This document shows, piece after piece, positions 32,286-44,200 of a stretch of 64,000 bases of DNA. Position 1 is the stretch's first letter. The number at the start of each line of letters is the position of its first letter. The position numbers and the translations under genes were made by a program. The notes beneath the pieces were generated by a model. That model searched no databases, was not told the DNA's origin, and saw only the letters and a list, made by a program, of their open reading frames with translations. The stretch is from NCBI RefSeq assembly GCF_954871325.1, contig NC_088779.1:29839752-29903751 (forward strand), in the 5' to 3' direction. Source of the stretch: Gordionus sp. m RMFG-2023. Its lineage: Eukaryota > Nematomorpha > Gordioida > Chordodea > Parachordodidae.

Positions 32286-35200
32286 CTTCGTCTCTTTACC
32301 TTTAAATTAATTACGAATGACATACATGTCATTGCTTTAAACTTAATTCGTGGCCAATTGTAGCGTTTTAAGATTTTAATAAAAGGTTTTATATAAAAAT
32401 AAAATATGAATTAACAACATATCATTCAATAAATTATATCCTAAAACTAAAATACAATTTGTTTATACATTAGAATAAAATTTATAAGTATTTTTTTATA
32501 ATAAATCTTTTACAAATAGTGAATTAAAAATAAAAAAATATTTGATTAAGATTTATTTTAGTTAATATTAACAAATATTACATAAACATAAATATACAAT
32601 TTATAACAATTATTTTTCCTTTAATTTAATATTAGATACGGTATTAAATCATTTAACGTGATTATACTAAAAATCTTTAACCCAAGTTAATATAATTCTA
32701 TAATATTTAATCCGCAAGGAGGCGTCATCGTTTTTTTATTATTATGATTATTGGTGTGCGCAATTAGAAGGGGGAGGGTTAAGCACGGATATAACCACCA
32801 CCTCCACCTCACAAAAAAATGCAGATGCCAGCTAAAATATTTTTTTTAAATATTACTTATTCCTTCATCCTATGGCAATGTTGTTAAACGCTACTTTTAA
32901 AAGTAACGGCATATCGCTACCGCTATTTTACAAAAAAAGTAGCTCGGTTATAGCTACTTAAGATTTTTTTTATAAAATATTACTTGCGTATCTCTATTTC
33001 TATAAATAAATAATCTTGACATAAAAATTTGCAATAATATCCCCAAGTCTAGAGCGAGCATCAGAAAGTTTAACCTTTGTCATATACTAAATAATCGTTC
33101 AATACTAGAACTCGAGAATGCGGAATTAAATTTAATATACAAATTTTTTATATAAGATAAACATCGAAAATATTCAATTAAGTATTTTTAGATTTAATAA
33201 AAATGTGTCTAAATAGGATTTTCAATAGTATTATTATTTTTGCCCCCCCAAAAAAATTCTATAGTAAGTTTCTTTTTTTGATCTGGCGAAGGTATCCTGG
33301 TTTGGTATGGTATTGTTACCATTAGCCTATTAAGGCTCCTTTAGAATTCAGTCAAATTATAAGACCAATTCTAGAGAATTTGTGTCTATTTTTGATTAAG
33401 GTTTTAGCCTAAATAATATTATCTGAGGCTGGAGATTTTGCTGATAGAGTGACATAAAGGTTTGGATCTCTATTTACCTCATTATTTTGGCTAACATCTT
33501 AATCTACCCAAATCGGGCCTTTTAACAACACGATACTACTTCCAAATCTATTTTTTAAAATCAAAAACAAAAATTAAATATTTCGCAGATTTTTATTGCG
33601 AGATTGTTAAAGGGTCCCATGGTGGATATCTAGCGGAATTCCACTTTATGGTACATAAAAATTTCCGATTAGATGCCTTTCTCATAATTTCTAACACATT
33701 TTTTGACTACTTCTTTAACAAGAATGAAAAAACTGAGCTAGGATTAACTTTAACATTTTTGCCAGAAAAATGTTTCCCATCTCGAGATTTTCCTAACATA
33801 TACCCAAATTCTCATGGTAGCTATGATTAAAGGCTTCCAGGTTCCACGTAATATTTATTTATTGATAAAATAGTGAATTAGTCTATTTTAAAAAAATCGT
33901 TTTTCAAATCGAAAATGTTTAACAACAATAATCGAAAGTAGTGATCTGCATCGGGCCTAATTTTTCAAACCCGGCCCGGCCCGAAATTCTTTTTAAAAAA
34001 AGTTATGCCGGAGGGCCCGAACCGGATTTTTTTTAAAAAAGTTAACCGACCCGGCCCGAATTTATTTAAATGTAGAATTGCAGATCTCTACTTGAAAGCT
34101 ACCTCTGAAAATAGAATAAATGGGGTGTTAGTTATCCCTTCTTAATATGCATAGGGAGTTCACGTCAAGCACGGAAAAAGTCACCGAAAAATCAGCTCGA
34201 ATCCCAAAGAAGACCCAATTTTATATTATAAAAAATTAAATATGTTTCTTAAAATTATAAAAAAAAATTTCCATTCCTTAATTCACCAATTGTATTTTTT
34301 TCAAATGTAAGTTTATATACGAGTAATTAGGAATATTTTTAACATTAATCTATATTTCTATAACATTTTTCATTTTTTATTTAAGAAAAATATAATTTAG
34401 AATTATAAATTTTTTAAACGGCTTTAAAAAAAATTTATGCTTTTTTTTTCAGTTACAAAATTCTTATTTCATAATGCATAACACCGTTACTTTTCCTATT
34501 AACTTTTGAATGCCTATTTGGTCATATAAATTAAAGTCATGGAGGAAGAATTCGTTTAACTGAACAAATCACTTCAAATACCGCAAAAAAAGCGGCGATA
34601 TATATATATACTAAATTAAAATTTTCTCTAAGAAACTGAGATTAGTGATTTGCATAGGGCATAATTTTTCAAGCCCGGCTTTAGCTTAGAAATTATTATT
34701 TTTTAAAAAAAATTGTCAGGATTGATCCCTATTAGATTTTTCCCGAAAAGCTCTAATCCTAAACATATGAATAATATTTTCCGTCAAGCCAGACCCGAAT
34801 TTATTTTAAGTATAGAAACTAATTTCATTTTCCAATATAATTTTACCACTTTTACAACATCAAGATTTTGATGATTCTGTTATAAAAAAAAAAAAAAATG
34901 GCGCCTTGTTTCTTGCGAAAAAGTCAATTTTTTAAAAATTAGTACCATGCCTACTATTTCAGATCTTTAACCGATAAAATGAAATATGGCACAGATACAG
35001 AGTGACAGAGAACAAGATATGGTAGAATGGATCCGTTAAAGTAGAAGTCCACAGGCGTAACCAGAATTTTGTTAGAGAAGAGAAAGTACTACTGGGTAGG
35101 TTTTTGCCGTTAGCGTCCACTTTATTGCCAGTCTTTGGCTATGTTACATTTTTCTAAAAAATAAATTTAGTCCTTCAACACTTCCCTATTTTTTTTTCCC

Positions 35201-36556
35201 GCAAATATTATGAATTATTTTTAAGTCATTGTTTTTTTTTTTTAAATTATCAAATTTTTATTATTGCTATAAAATTGATTTCCTCTACTTTGCCTTGCGT
35301 ATCATAATTTTTTTTAAAAAATTTATATTATACGTTGCTTTTAAACTTAATCTTATTCCTAAAAAAAACAGATGGGAATTGGAAAAGAATAAACAGTTCC
35401 ATTTTCAAAGTGGAACGAAGGAATCATAAAGTAGATATAAGATTTGAGAGTAGTAATTACGTTACAATTAGAGATCCACATCGTGACTAAATGTCATTAG
35501 AGCCCCGGCCAGAAAAAAGGGCTGCTCAAAATTTTTGCCATAGCCCTAACCAAAATGATTTTCAAAAATTAGGCTCACCCAAGACCAAAGTAAATTCGGA
35601 CCCGGGTAGCTGGGATCGGATCGGGCCTTGCATACCACCAATCACAATATCAATTACTTGTATTATATTTAAAAAAAACCCTTCTTTGCAGATCATCTTC
35701 CCCAGTCAATTTTCTACTCCAGAAATGATAGTTTTGTTCCAATTAAGGCTGTTTTGTTCAAAATATCAAAAAAAAAATTTTTATTAAGGAATTTTAACCA
35801 AAATAAATAAATAAGCTATTTTTAAATGAATAAAACATATCCGAAACATAATTCAAGAAAATATTTATAAATTTCGAAAATTTTAAAAATTGAAAAGTTT
35901 TGAAACTTTTCACATTTTTTGGAAATAGCATAAAGTAAAAAAAAAATTTTTAATTACGATAAATGTGTAAATATTTTCCAAAGTTTATAAAAAAATAAAT
36001 AAATAATGTAATTGTAAAAAAAAATGAAATACTGTCACCGGTTATAATTTAATACTAATGAACAAGGAAGCGATATCAACGTATCAAAAAATAAGTAATA
36101 CATATCAAAAAATAAGTAATACGTATCTAATTTAATAATAAAACATAAAAAATATTAAATTTCTCTTTAAAAAAAAAAGTAAATTTTTGTTTGGTGTCAA
36201 AAGAAAAAGACGGAAAGAAAATCAATATATTTATATGCGTAGCCTTGAAATAAAACAATTTTCTCAGCAAGAAAAGGAATGCACGTTGGCACAATCCTCC
36301 AGGGGTGCACCGGAGTTAGCTTTGAGCAATTAGAAAAAACTTTTATCATTGTCAACGTTTTGGCTATATGCGCATGATCCAGAGTTTATATAACCAATAG
36401 TGACAACTTCCGGCGATAAATATAATTACTAAAAGGAGATTATCAAAAAAATAATATACATATCAAATTTTGATTTCATTAATTAAAAAATTAAATTATA
36501 AATTTAAATTATTGTTTGTTTAGTTTTGTTGGGGAAAAGTATCCAGGCGGAAATTA
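32286..36556. other. Gene-free stretch rich in decayed foldback and GC-rich hairpin copies
   Basis: 33395-33533 is a partial F1 copy (GGCTGGAGATTTTGC, then TTTTAACAACACG). 33640-33930 contains a more degraded F1 copy ending GTTTAACAACAA. 34643-34826 (GTGATTTGCATAGGGC) and 35466-35642 (AGAGATCCACATCGTG, later GGATCGGGCC) are relatives of the hairpin at 33939. AATAAGTAATACATATCAAA is tandemly repeated near 36090. No host coding frame was found. Confidence 0.5.
33939..34091. repeat. GC-rich hairpin with GTGATCTGCA / TGCAGATCTC ends
   Basis: Opens AGTGATCTGCATCGGGCC and closes GAATTGCAGATCTCTAC. Inside, ACCCGGCCCGGCCCG is followed by GACCCGGCCCGAATT, separated by T/A runs. A related copy is at 34643-34826. 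Confidence 0.65.
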
Positions 36557-39500
36557 TTAATGTTTTCTTCCCAACAATTTTCCGGATATAAAGGGATAAA
36601 CGTAGGCGAAATCCTTTTGCGACGCGTCGGGGTTAGCGTTGAGATATTTATAAATCTGGTGCGCCACGCTTCCGAGAGGGCAGTACACGCTTTTATTGTT
36701 GGCTATGTTCTGGCCTAGCGTTAGATCCTGATTTAGAAAATAGAATGCAAGTCAGTTTATCTAATATTAAATTTGTACATTCGTTTAGAAAACATTAACT
36801 TTTCGTTAAGAATAATGGACGACCATTCATTCATCAAAGAGCATTTCGACGCGACATTGAATTCAAATCAGCTGACGACATGCTATTTTAGTTTGTCGTA
36901 TAATATTTGGAAGCATTTTAAAAAATTTGGTAAGGCGATAGTTAAATAGGTTTTTCGGGCATGCGCATTAGGTTTTGAATTTTAAATCATTAATTGAGCG
37001 CGTTTTATTAAATTTAAACATCTGATTTTGCCGGAAATGCATTCCGATATGTGTAGAATACCCACCCTAAAAATTTCGGACAATTTAATGAGTGAACGAA
37101 GTCAGACTGCGTGATACCAGCTGATTTGTATCGAAACATATTTAGGCGAATGAACGAGTCTGACAAGTTATTATTATATGTATCATTGATATTGCAATAT
37201 TGCAATATCCCATTATTGCTACGATATCTAAAATTAACTTTGGACGTTGAATAAAAAAAAGGAAACCACTATAACTTTAACGGTGGAAGATGGGGGTAAT
37301 GGGGATAGTTACAATTTTAAAGTAGCAAAAAACATGTGATATTTAACCAATCAAAATTTGATACGATTCGAGATCACTATATTTAAAAAAATAAGTCATT
37401 TTCAAAAAGCGTCCGAGGTTAGGAGTTTTAAAAGCTTTCTAAGATAAAATGTGTAAATTTATTTTTTAATTAGTGTTTGTTACAAAATTTTTGGGCTTTT
37501 TAAATCAAACTATTCGTGTGCGTAACACGATTCATAGCTAATACGTGTCATATTAGGGTGTTAGGGTATGGGCAAAGTACTCCGTTATAACTGTAAGAAG
37601 AAGGAAAAAAATACTATTCAAGTTAACGACTATAAAAGAAAAACCGGTTCATAAAATTAAAAATAGGTGTTGTCAAAAAGCCGGATTCGGGTCGATTTTT
37701 AAAACCGGGCTCGATTACGATTTTAGCCGAAATAATTGTGCGTGCGCGTGCGCCTTCAAGATTAGGAAAGTTGAAGCCCGAACTTTTTGGCCACCCGTGA
37801 GAAAAATCACCGGGCTCACGCTCTATTATTTTGGGTTATAACCTTAATCGGACCCGGTTTTAAAAATCGACCCGAATCAGGCTTTTTAAACAACACTAGT
37901 TTTTATAATAGTTATGGCATGTTAGCCCTTAATTTTTTTTTATAAAAATTAGTAGAAAACGGAAAAATGATAATATGAATTTCTATCTTTTTATTTATTT
38001 ATTTTTTTTACTTTGCACATGAGAGACACTCTGAAGCCCTTGGCGTAATCCAGATTAGGGGGAATGTTGGCGTATTCGCCGGATAACATACCCGGCACGG
38101 GGTTGTAACTACTCGAGCACCAATTCTTTCCGGTGCTTTCGTTTATGATATCGGTCAAGACTTTGGGATCCAATCCTAAACTAGATACGTCACAACAAAA
38201 AACAAAATTTTAGACACAGGATCTTCTACGTATACCCCCCCCCCATCTCCTCCCATCTAGTCTCACCAAAGCCAATCACGATACATCACCCCCCCCCTCC
38301 CCCAACACTAAAAAAATAAAGAAAGAAAGGAAATCTAGATTAGCAAAAAAGGAAGAATTCAAAACAACTACCCCCCTTCCATACAATAACAAGAATGTCT
38401 TTGCGACTGCCTATATTTCGATGACGAACTCGCGTTACATTTACCATTCCCCATGGTTAGACAAAGAGACACCGAATAAAATAGTTCAATTTTAAAAAAA
38501 TTTCACCTTTTCTAGCCTTTTATTTTATTTTTTAAAAATTGGGGTATTTCAGTCAGGGACACTTTGGTCCAGTACATTTCTGTCCGCGATTTCTAATAAC
38601 TTGAGTCGTTAAATTAGAAAATCTTTTCTTTTAACAATGGAGTCATTTATAATAAAGTGCGGATATTATTGATCACACCGGAAACGCTGCCGTTTAAAAT
38701 ACACGCTGGAGCGCCGCCGAAATTTTTTTGTCAAAAATAATTTTCATATTCGAAAAATTTATGTTTCTAATGATTAATCTCTACATGTCGTTTAATTGTT
38801 TCGTAAATATCATCGGAAGAAAAATATAATTATAATCAATAGATCTACACTACATTGTACATGTCACTCGATAGCACTGATCCATATCTGGGTACCCATT
38901 TCCTCCGAATCGCAATTATTCCAATGATGATATGCCACTCAAAACGAGAAACATTTTAATTAAATGTCACGACACTAGATGTAGTGTTTGCAACGGTCCG
39001 GTCCCGTCAATTTTTTTATCAAGCCACAAAAGTTTATTTAGCATTAAATTTATTTCAATATTTTTAATTATGTCAAAATCATTTTTATTATATTATACAC
39101 AATACATGCCTAATATTACAAAAGAATATGAATACAAATTTATTGAATACAATTTTAAATCAATTTGATTTACATAATTAATTAGTTTTATACGTAAATA
39201 TAATATATTAAAGATAGATATTTGATTATAAATAAATTATATATAAATAAATATTTTAAGTATCTTCTAAAAAATCTAAAATTATTCCATTTTTAATCCA
39301 AGATTCAAGCGTCATCATAGATTGAACCATCTTAGGATTCATTCTATTTCGTTTTTTTTGTTATTCTATCATTAGCTTTGGAAAATATCCGTTCACATGC
39401 TACAGATGTAGTCTGTTGTGGGAGATAGTCCATAGCTAGTGATAAACATCATTTGCCAGGATATTCTGAAAAATATAGATGAAGTTATTGTGAAAGTAAG

Positions 39501-42500
39501 ATCAATTACAACAAACATATCTCAAAGTCCTTTATTACTTCAAAAATATAGAGTATTGCTTAAAGATAATGGACAAAAAATTCCAATTGATGTTGAATCC
39601 CGCTGGAATTCAACATATTTGATGTTGGAGAAGGTCTTTTCAGTAAATTATCTATCTATATTTTTAATAGGATTATATATTTTTTATTATTAGAATTTTG
39701 AGACAATAAAAACTTTTTGTTATTCTGAATATGAAACATTTGGCAACACTTGACTAATGGAGACAAAAATAGAATAGAGGAACTAATTCCTTTATTTAAG
39801 CCATTCTATGAAACCACCTTGGATTTATCTGGATCCTCCTATCCAACCATTGGTTGAATATTTATATAATTTTTTAAATAGTTTTTCTCTTATTTAGGCA
39901 TATGTCTTACGCTAATGGAAAATATACAAATACATATTGAAAATATTTTTACTTCTAATTCTTTCCCCTCTTTTATTGATGCACCTTTTACAATGAAAGT
40001 CACAAAAAAAATTAATCACTATATTCATACATTTTTAAGTATGGAGTCCTATATTGGGAGTCCCAGAATTAGAAAAGTTATTCCTAATTATTTATAGTAT
40101 ATTGCAAAATTTCTTTTTACTTAGGTTCACATGTTAATTTATTAAATACTCATGAAAATTTTATTCAATTTAAAGAAATATTTGAAAAATATGCAAGCAA
40201 GTGGCGTAAAGTCAAACAAAGTATATAAAAATATTTCTTTATTTTACTGATCATTATTATTTAAGGAAATATCTTTGAGGGAGAGAATAGCCAGGGATAG
40301 GCTCATGGGAACTGGGACATCAGCAGAGAAAGATGATAATGAAATCCAAAGCTATTTATCTGATATTTTATATCCAATTAATTCTAACATACTAGATTGG
40401 TGGGAAGGGAATCAATATCGATTTCCAATTCTAGCCAAAATAGCTATGGACTATCTCCCACAATAGACTACATCTGTAGCATGTGAACGGATATTTTCCA
40501 AAGCTAGTGATAAAATAACAAAAAAAAACGAAATAGAATGAATCCGAAGATGGTTCAATCTATGATGACACTTGAATCTTGGATTAAAAATGGAATAATT
40601 TTAGATTTTTTAGAAGATAATTAAAATATTTATTTATATATAATTTATTTATAATCAAATATCTATCGCAATATATATTTACGTATAAATCTAATTAATT
40701 ATGTAAATCAAATTGATTTAAAATTGTATTCAATAAATTTGTATTCAATAAATTTGTATTCATATTCTTTTGTAATATTAGGCATGTATTGTGTATAATA
40801 TAATAAAAATGATTTTGATATAATTAAAAATATTGAAATAAATTTAATGCTAAATAAACTTTTATGGCTTGATAAAAAAATTGATGGGACCGGACCGACC
40901 GGACCGATAGTCCCATGGTCCGGTTTCATTTGACTTAACGGTCCATCGGTCCGATCTTATTTTAGAAAAAAGGGACCGGACCGTTGCAAACATTAGGTTG
41001 ATGCCTGAATTCAAGGAATAAATCAAGAGCAAATTTCAAAGTTAACCTAGCCTAATATCATCAATAGCACTTCTGGGTACGGGTTCTAGTTTTCCTCAGA
41101 AACTTTGATAACGAGTCAGTAAATGTGTAGAGGAGGAGTTCGTCGTTTCACGCATAACAGATAACTGTGCCGCCTAATTTAATATTGCGGATAAAACTTC
41201 CCATAAAACTCACCCGAAGAACAGTGTTATTCCCAACCAAAAGGGCAGTGCGCTACAAGAATTTAGCTCACATCAGGAATAATATTAATATTATTAATAA
41301 TGAATTTATACAAATTATTTTAAATTTAAATCGCATGTAAATATAAATTTTGAAAGAAATAAGATTTTTCAAAAAGATATAATATAAAAATTAATTAACT
41401 ATTTGTTTTAAAAAGGTCATATTTTAATTGAATGTATAAAAATTAGTTATACAAATTTTTTTTTAAAAAAAAGTTCTTTCATATTTAATCAATCTAAAGA
41501 ATATAAAATTTTTGATATAATATGGACATTCCTTTTTTGACTACCGAATACTACTCCCAAGCAGAAATATCAAGAAAGAAAATAATATAATTTGGAAAGG
41601 TAGGGCCATACATTAAGGAGAGCTAAGAATTATGGGCCAAGAAGTATACCAAACCAGGTGAAGAATTATAAATACATAACCAATTAACCAGGAAATATTG
41701 GCTTAAATAATTTAGAATTAACGCATTCAACTATATGGCAAACTTCATGGAGATGATAATAGATAGAAAGACATATTTTGAAAAAAGGATCACACACCCC
41801 ACCCCCTCTCACATTAAAAATGCTACTGCAAATACAGCTAATTTCAATTGTTTATCAATATTCAAGGCTAGTTATATTTGTGAAATATGATATTTCTGAA
41901 TTACTCCTACAAGGGTAATATGCAGCTCACAAAGCTAAAAATAATAGCGTAGTTTTATTTTATAAGTACTATTGTTTTTTTTTAAAAAAAGCATAAACAG
42001 GTTTAATTTGTGGTTACAAAATAAATTAATCAATGTAGATGATATAAATGTAACAAACGAAAATATATTAACAAGCGTTACCCTTCTAGTTGTGGATATA
42101 GCAGAGCTATGCTAAGTATTCCTCATTTCTATTATATCGGATATTTAAAAAAATTTGGGCAAAAATTTTTATGTGGAGCTCTTTACAAAAAGTCCGATGA
42201 CAGCCATTTAAACGCCATTAGGTTGAGTTTAATGATAATAAAATTTTAAAAAATTAAAATGTGAAGCTATTACGTGCGCCCCAGATTAAGGGCTTCGCTT
42301 GTCCCAATCATGCAAATTGCGAGCAACATATTGTTGCACAATTTGGCGCTTAGCCCACTGCCAACCTCTTTACCGCAATGAAACAACTTTTTCCCCATAA
42401 AAGGTGTTATTATGGCAGAAGCCCTTTTCACGTCAGCATCACTCCCACCTGCCATAAATGTCAATGTAGCGTTTACGGCACCTGGAACTCCTAATTTTTT

Positions 42501-44200
42501 TTTTTGAATTGATTACAAATTCCATTTTTTTTATAATAATTATTTAAAAGTATATTCATAGTAAAGATTTATTCCATTATTTTAGGTCAATTACAACACA
42601 ACAAATAACTGATATAATCAAATTAATTACATTATTTATTATAAAGTAATGTTTAGAAAGAGGGGGGATTTTAAATTATCCATTTTCTACTCCAATTATT
42701 AAACTTAGCCATAAAAATGCCCTTCAAATCATAATATAAAGTTTATTCGACAAAATAATAAAATAAGTATGGAAGAGAAAAAAACAAATAAACAGCAACT
42801 TCTTTCTTATTGGTTTAGAAATTTGCACTTTCTTTCATTTTTTTAAAATCATTGACCAGTATAGCAAGTATTGGCCTGATGTAAAGTATAGTATTGTACA
42901 TCTCCAAAAAAAATGTATAATGAATATTGTCTATAAGATTGCACCCAAACTGATCTACAAATTTTCACTGATCTGATATCCATATAAAATACCAGAGATT
43001 AATTTCTATCTACTATTTATCTTTAAACCATATAAAAAAATCTATACTTTCTACGCAAAAAAGCTTTAAATGATTATGCCAAAACAAGAAACGACCTTTG
43101 AAATTTTCCATTTTTCATGGCCAAGGTAATATTTGTTCTATCATTAATGAATGACTAAGTTGCTTTTTTATTCCTTAAAAGTTTATCATCCTACTTAAAT
43201 TATGGGCAATGTTTAGTACTAATTGTGAGCTCATTAAAAATCTCTTTTTTTATAAAGATTTACAATTTAATTATTCTTTTATACATTATAATTACAAATA
43301 AATTATATTTTTGTTGATTTTAAATTATTAAAAAATTATGTATAAAATAATCAAAAAACATGATGTGTTGTTATGAGTCAACATAGCCATGCCTTGAATT
43401 ACATTTCTACTCAATGATGCCAATTTGAGCCCCATTCAAAACAGATAGCTAACTCATGATTAGGCTACAGTTAAAAAAATATGCTTAACCAGTTTTTAAA
43501 GAAACCAATAGAGCAATGTATTAATACTTCTATCCAATGGGCTTCAAGTGACATTTTAAATTTGTTTTTTAATCATGATATTCAAGTCAGGGCAACTAAT
43601 TGAATGGCAGGAATAGACCTTTTATAAAATAATATATCTTTTTAACTTACACCAGATTGTCAGTATTCATATTTAAAAAAATTAAGTTTATTAATTTTGT
43701 TATTACCTCCAGATACAGGGGCATCAATAAATGATGCTTGTTTTTCTTTCTTTAATATTTTTGATATCTTTAGAGCTGTTGAAGGTGAAATTGTGCTGCT
43801 ATCTATGCATAAATGATTTTTGGTCAGATTTCTAACAAAATTTTAAAATTAACATTTTATCTAAAGTTAACTTAATTAATCCATTAGAGCCTAAATAAGC
43901 TTCTTCAACACAATCACCATCAGGTAACATAGTGATTATTTGAAGGGCTTTTTCTGCAACTTGACAAGGTGTATCAACTACGTCACATCTATTTTTATCA
44001 AAATCTTTTTTAATTTGTTTCATTACATCTTGAGAATTATCCGATAATACTAAATTATACTTATTCAATTTATCATGTTTTAAAATATTTTGAGCCATAG
44101 GATATCCCATATTTCCTATTCCAATAAACCCTATATTTTCAGTTTTATTAGAAGAATGAGCATATCTAATGGATAATAAGAATCTTTGAGCGATTTTCAT
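36557..44200 (-). CDS. HIBADH: 3-hydroxyisobutyrate dehydrogenase, mitochondrial, five exons
   Basis: Oxidises 3-hydroxyisobutyrate to methylmalonate semialdehyde with NAD+ in mitochondrial valine breakdown. Exons (minus): 44200-43872, 43831-43707, 42490-42274, 38180-38012, 36727-36557; all GT-AG and in frame, 1011 nt, 336 residues, the same length as the human enzyme. Visible motifs: Rossmann GFIGIGNMGYPMAQN; IITMLPDGD; IDSSTISP; DAPVSGG; the catalytic-Lys segment SAKLCNNMLLAICMIG; GLDPKVLTDIINESTGKNW with YNPVPGM; and C-terminal GSVAHQIYKYL. The Met at 44200 gives a short basic, hydroxylated leader (MKIAQRFLLSIRYAHSSNK) suited to mitochondrial import; an in-frame Met 20 codons upstream (44260) is an alternative. 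Introns are 40, 1216, 4093 and 1284 nt. The 40-nt intron restores exact length agreement with the family. The 4.1-kb intron holds a hAT element, and the last intron an F1 hairpin. Confidence 0.96.
37666..37897. repeat. Foldback hairpin element, F1-like, GC-rich copy in HIBADH intron 4
   Basis: Starts GGTGTTGTCAAAAAGCC and ends GGCTTTTTAAACAACACT. Long arms mirror each other: GATTCGGGTCGATTTTTAAA versus TTTAAAAATCGACCCGAATC. Centre includes GCCTTCAAGATTAGG and GCCCGAACTTTTTGGCC. It would form a stable hairpin in the HIBADH transcript. Confidence 0.8.
38982..40995 (+). mobile_element. hAT element with an inverted duplicate of its own 3' end, in HIBADH intron 3
   Basis: Ends TAGTGTTTGCAACGGTCC and, read inward from the right, TAATGTTTGCAACGGTCC. 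The outside octamers ACTAGATG and GGTTGATG agree at five of eight places, a poor target duplication. The left ~460 bp (38982-39440) are an inverted copy of the right ~540 bp (40460-40995), down to the C-terminal transposase codons. The real 5' part has therefore been replaced by a mirrored 3' end. Frames within the two arms are mirror images of each other and are not genes. Confidence 0.85.
39439..40623 (+). pseudogene. hAT transposase, C-terminal half
   Basis: Plus-strand pieces: KIPIDVESRWNSTYLMLEKV (39573-39635), PFYETTLDLS near 39800, FIDAPFTMKVTKKINHYI (39975-40030), AEKDDNEIQSYLSDILYP (40325-40378), NILDWWEGNQYRFPILAKIA with MDYLPQ (40387-40460), then TSVACERIFSKASDKITKK and the end LESWIKNGIILDFLEDN (to 40623). 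These are the RW, dimerisation (WW....P.L...A.D.L) and SVA.ER.FS motifs of hAT/BED transposases. Several A/T segments between pieces have GT-AG ends and ~45-50 nt length and look like micro-introns (for example GTATATAAAAA to TTTAAG near 40222). A stop interrupts near 40464. The N-terminal half is missing. Confidence 0.8.

Noticed and set aside
38932-39168. Open frame on the plus strand, with near-identical partner on the minus strand at 40708-40929
   Set aside because: Both lie in the mirrored ends of one hAT element; the same non-coding terminal sequence read twice.
43832-43861. A 22-nt intron in HIBADH
   Set aside because: A donor 18 nt upstream gives a 40-nt intron and exact length agreement with the family, so the shorter one is not needed.
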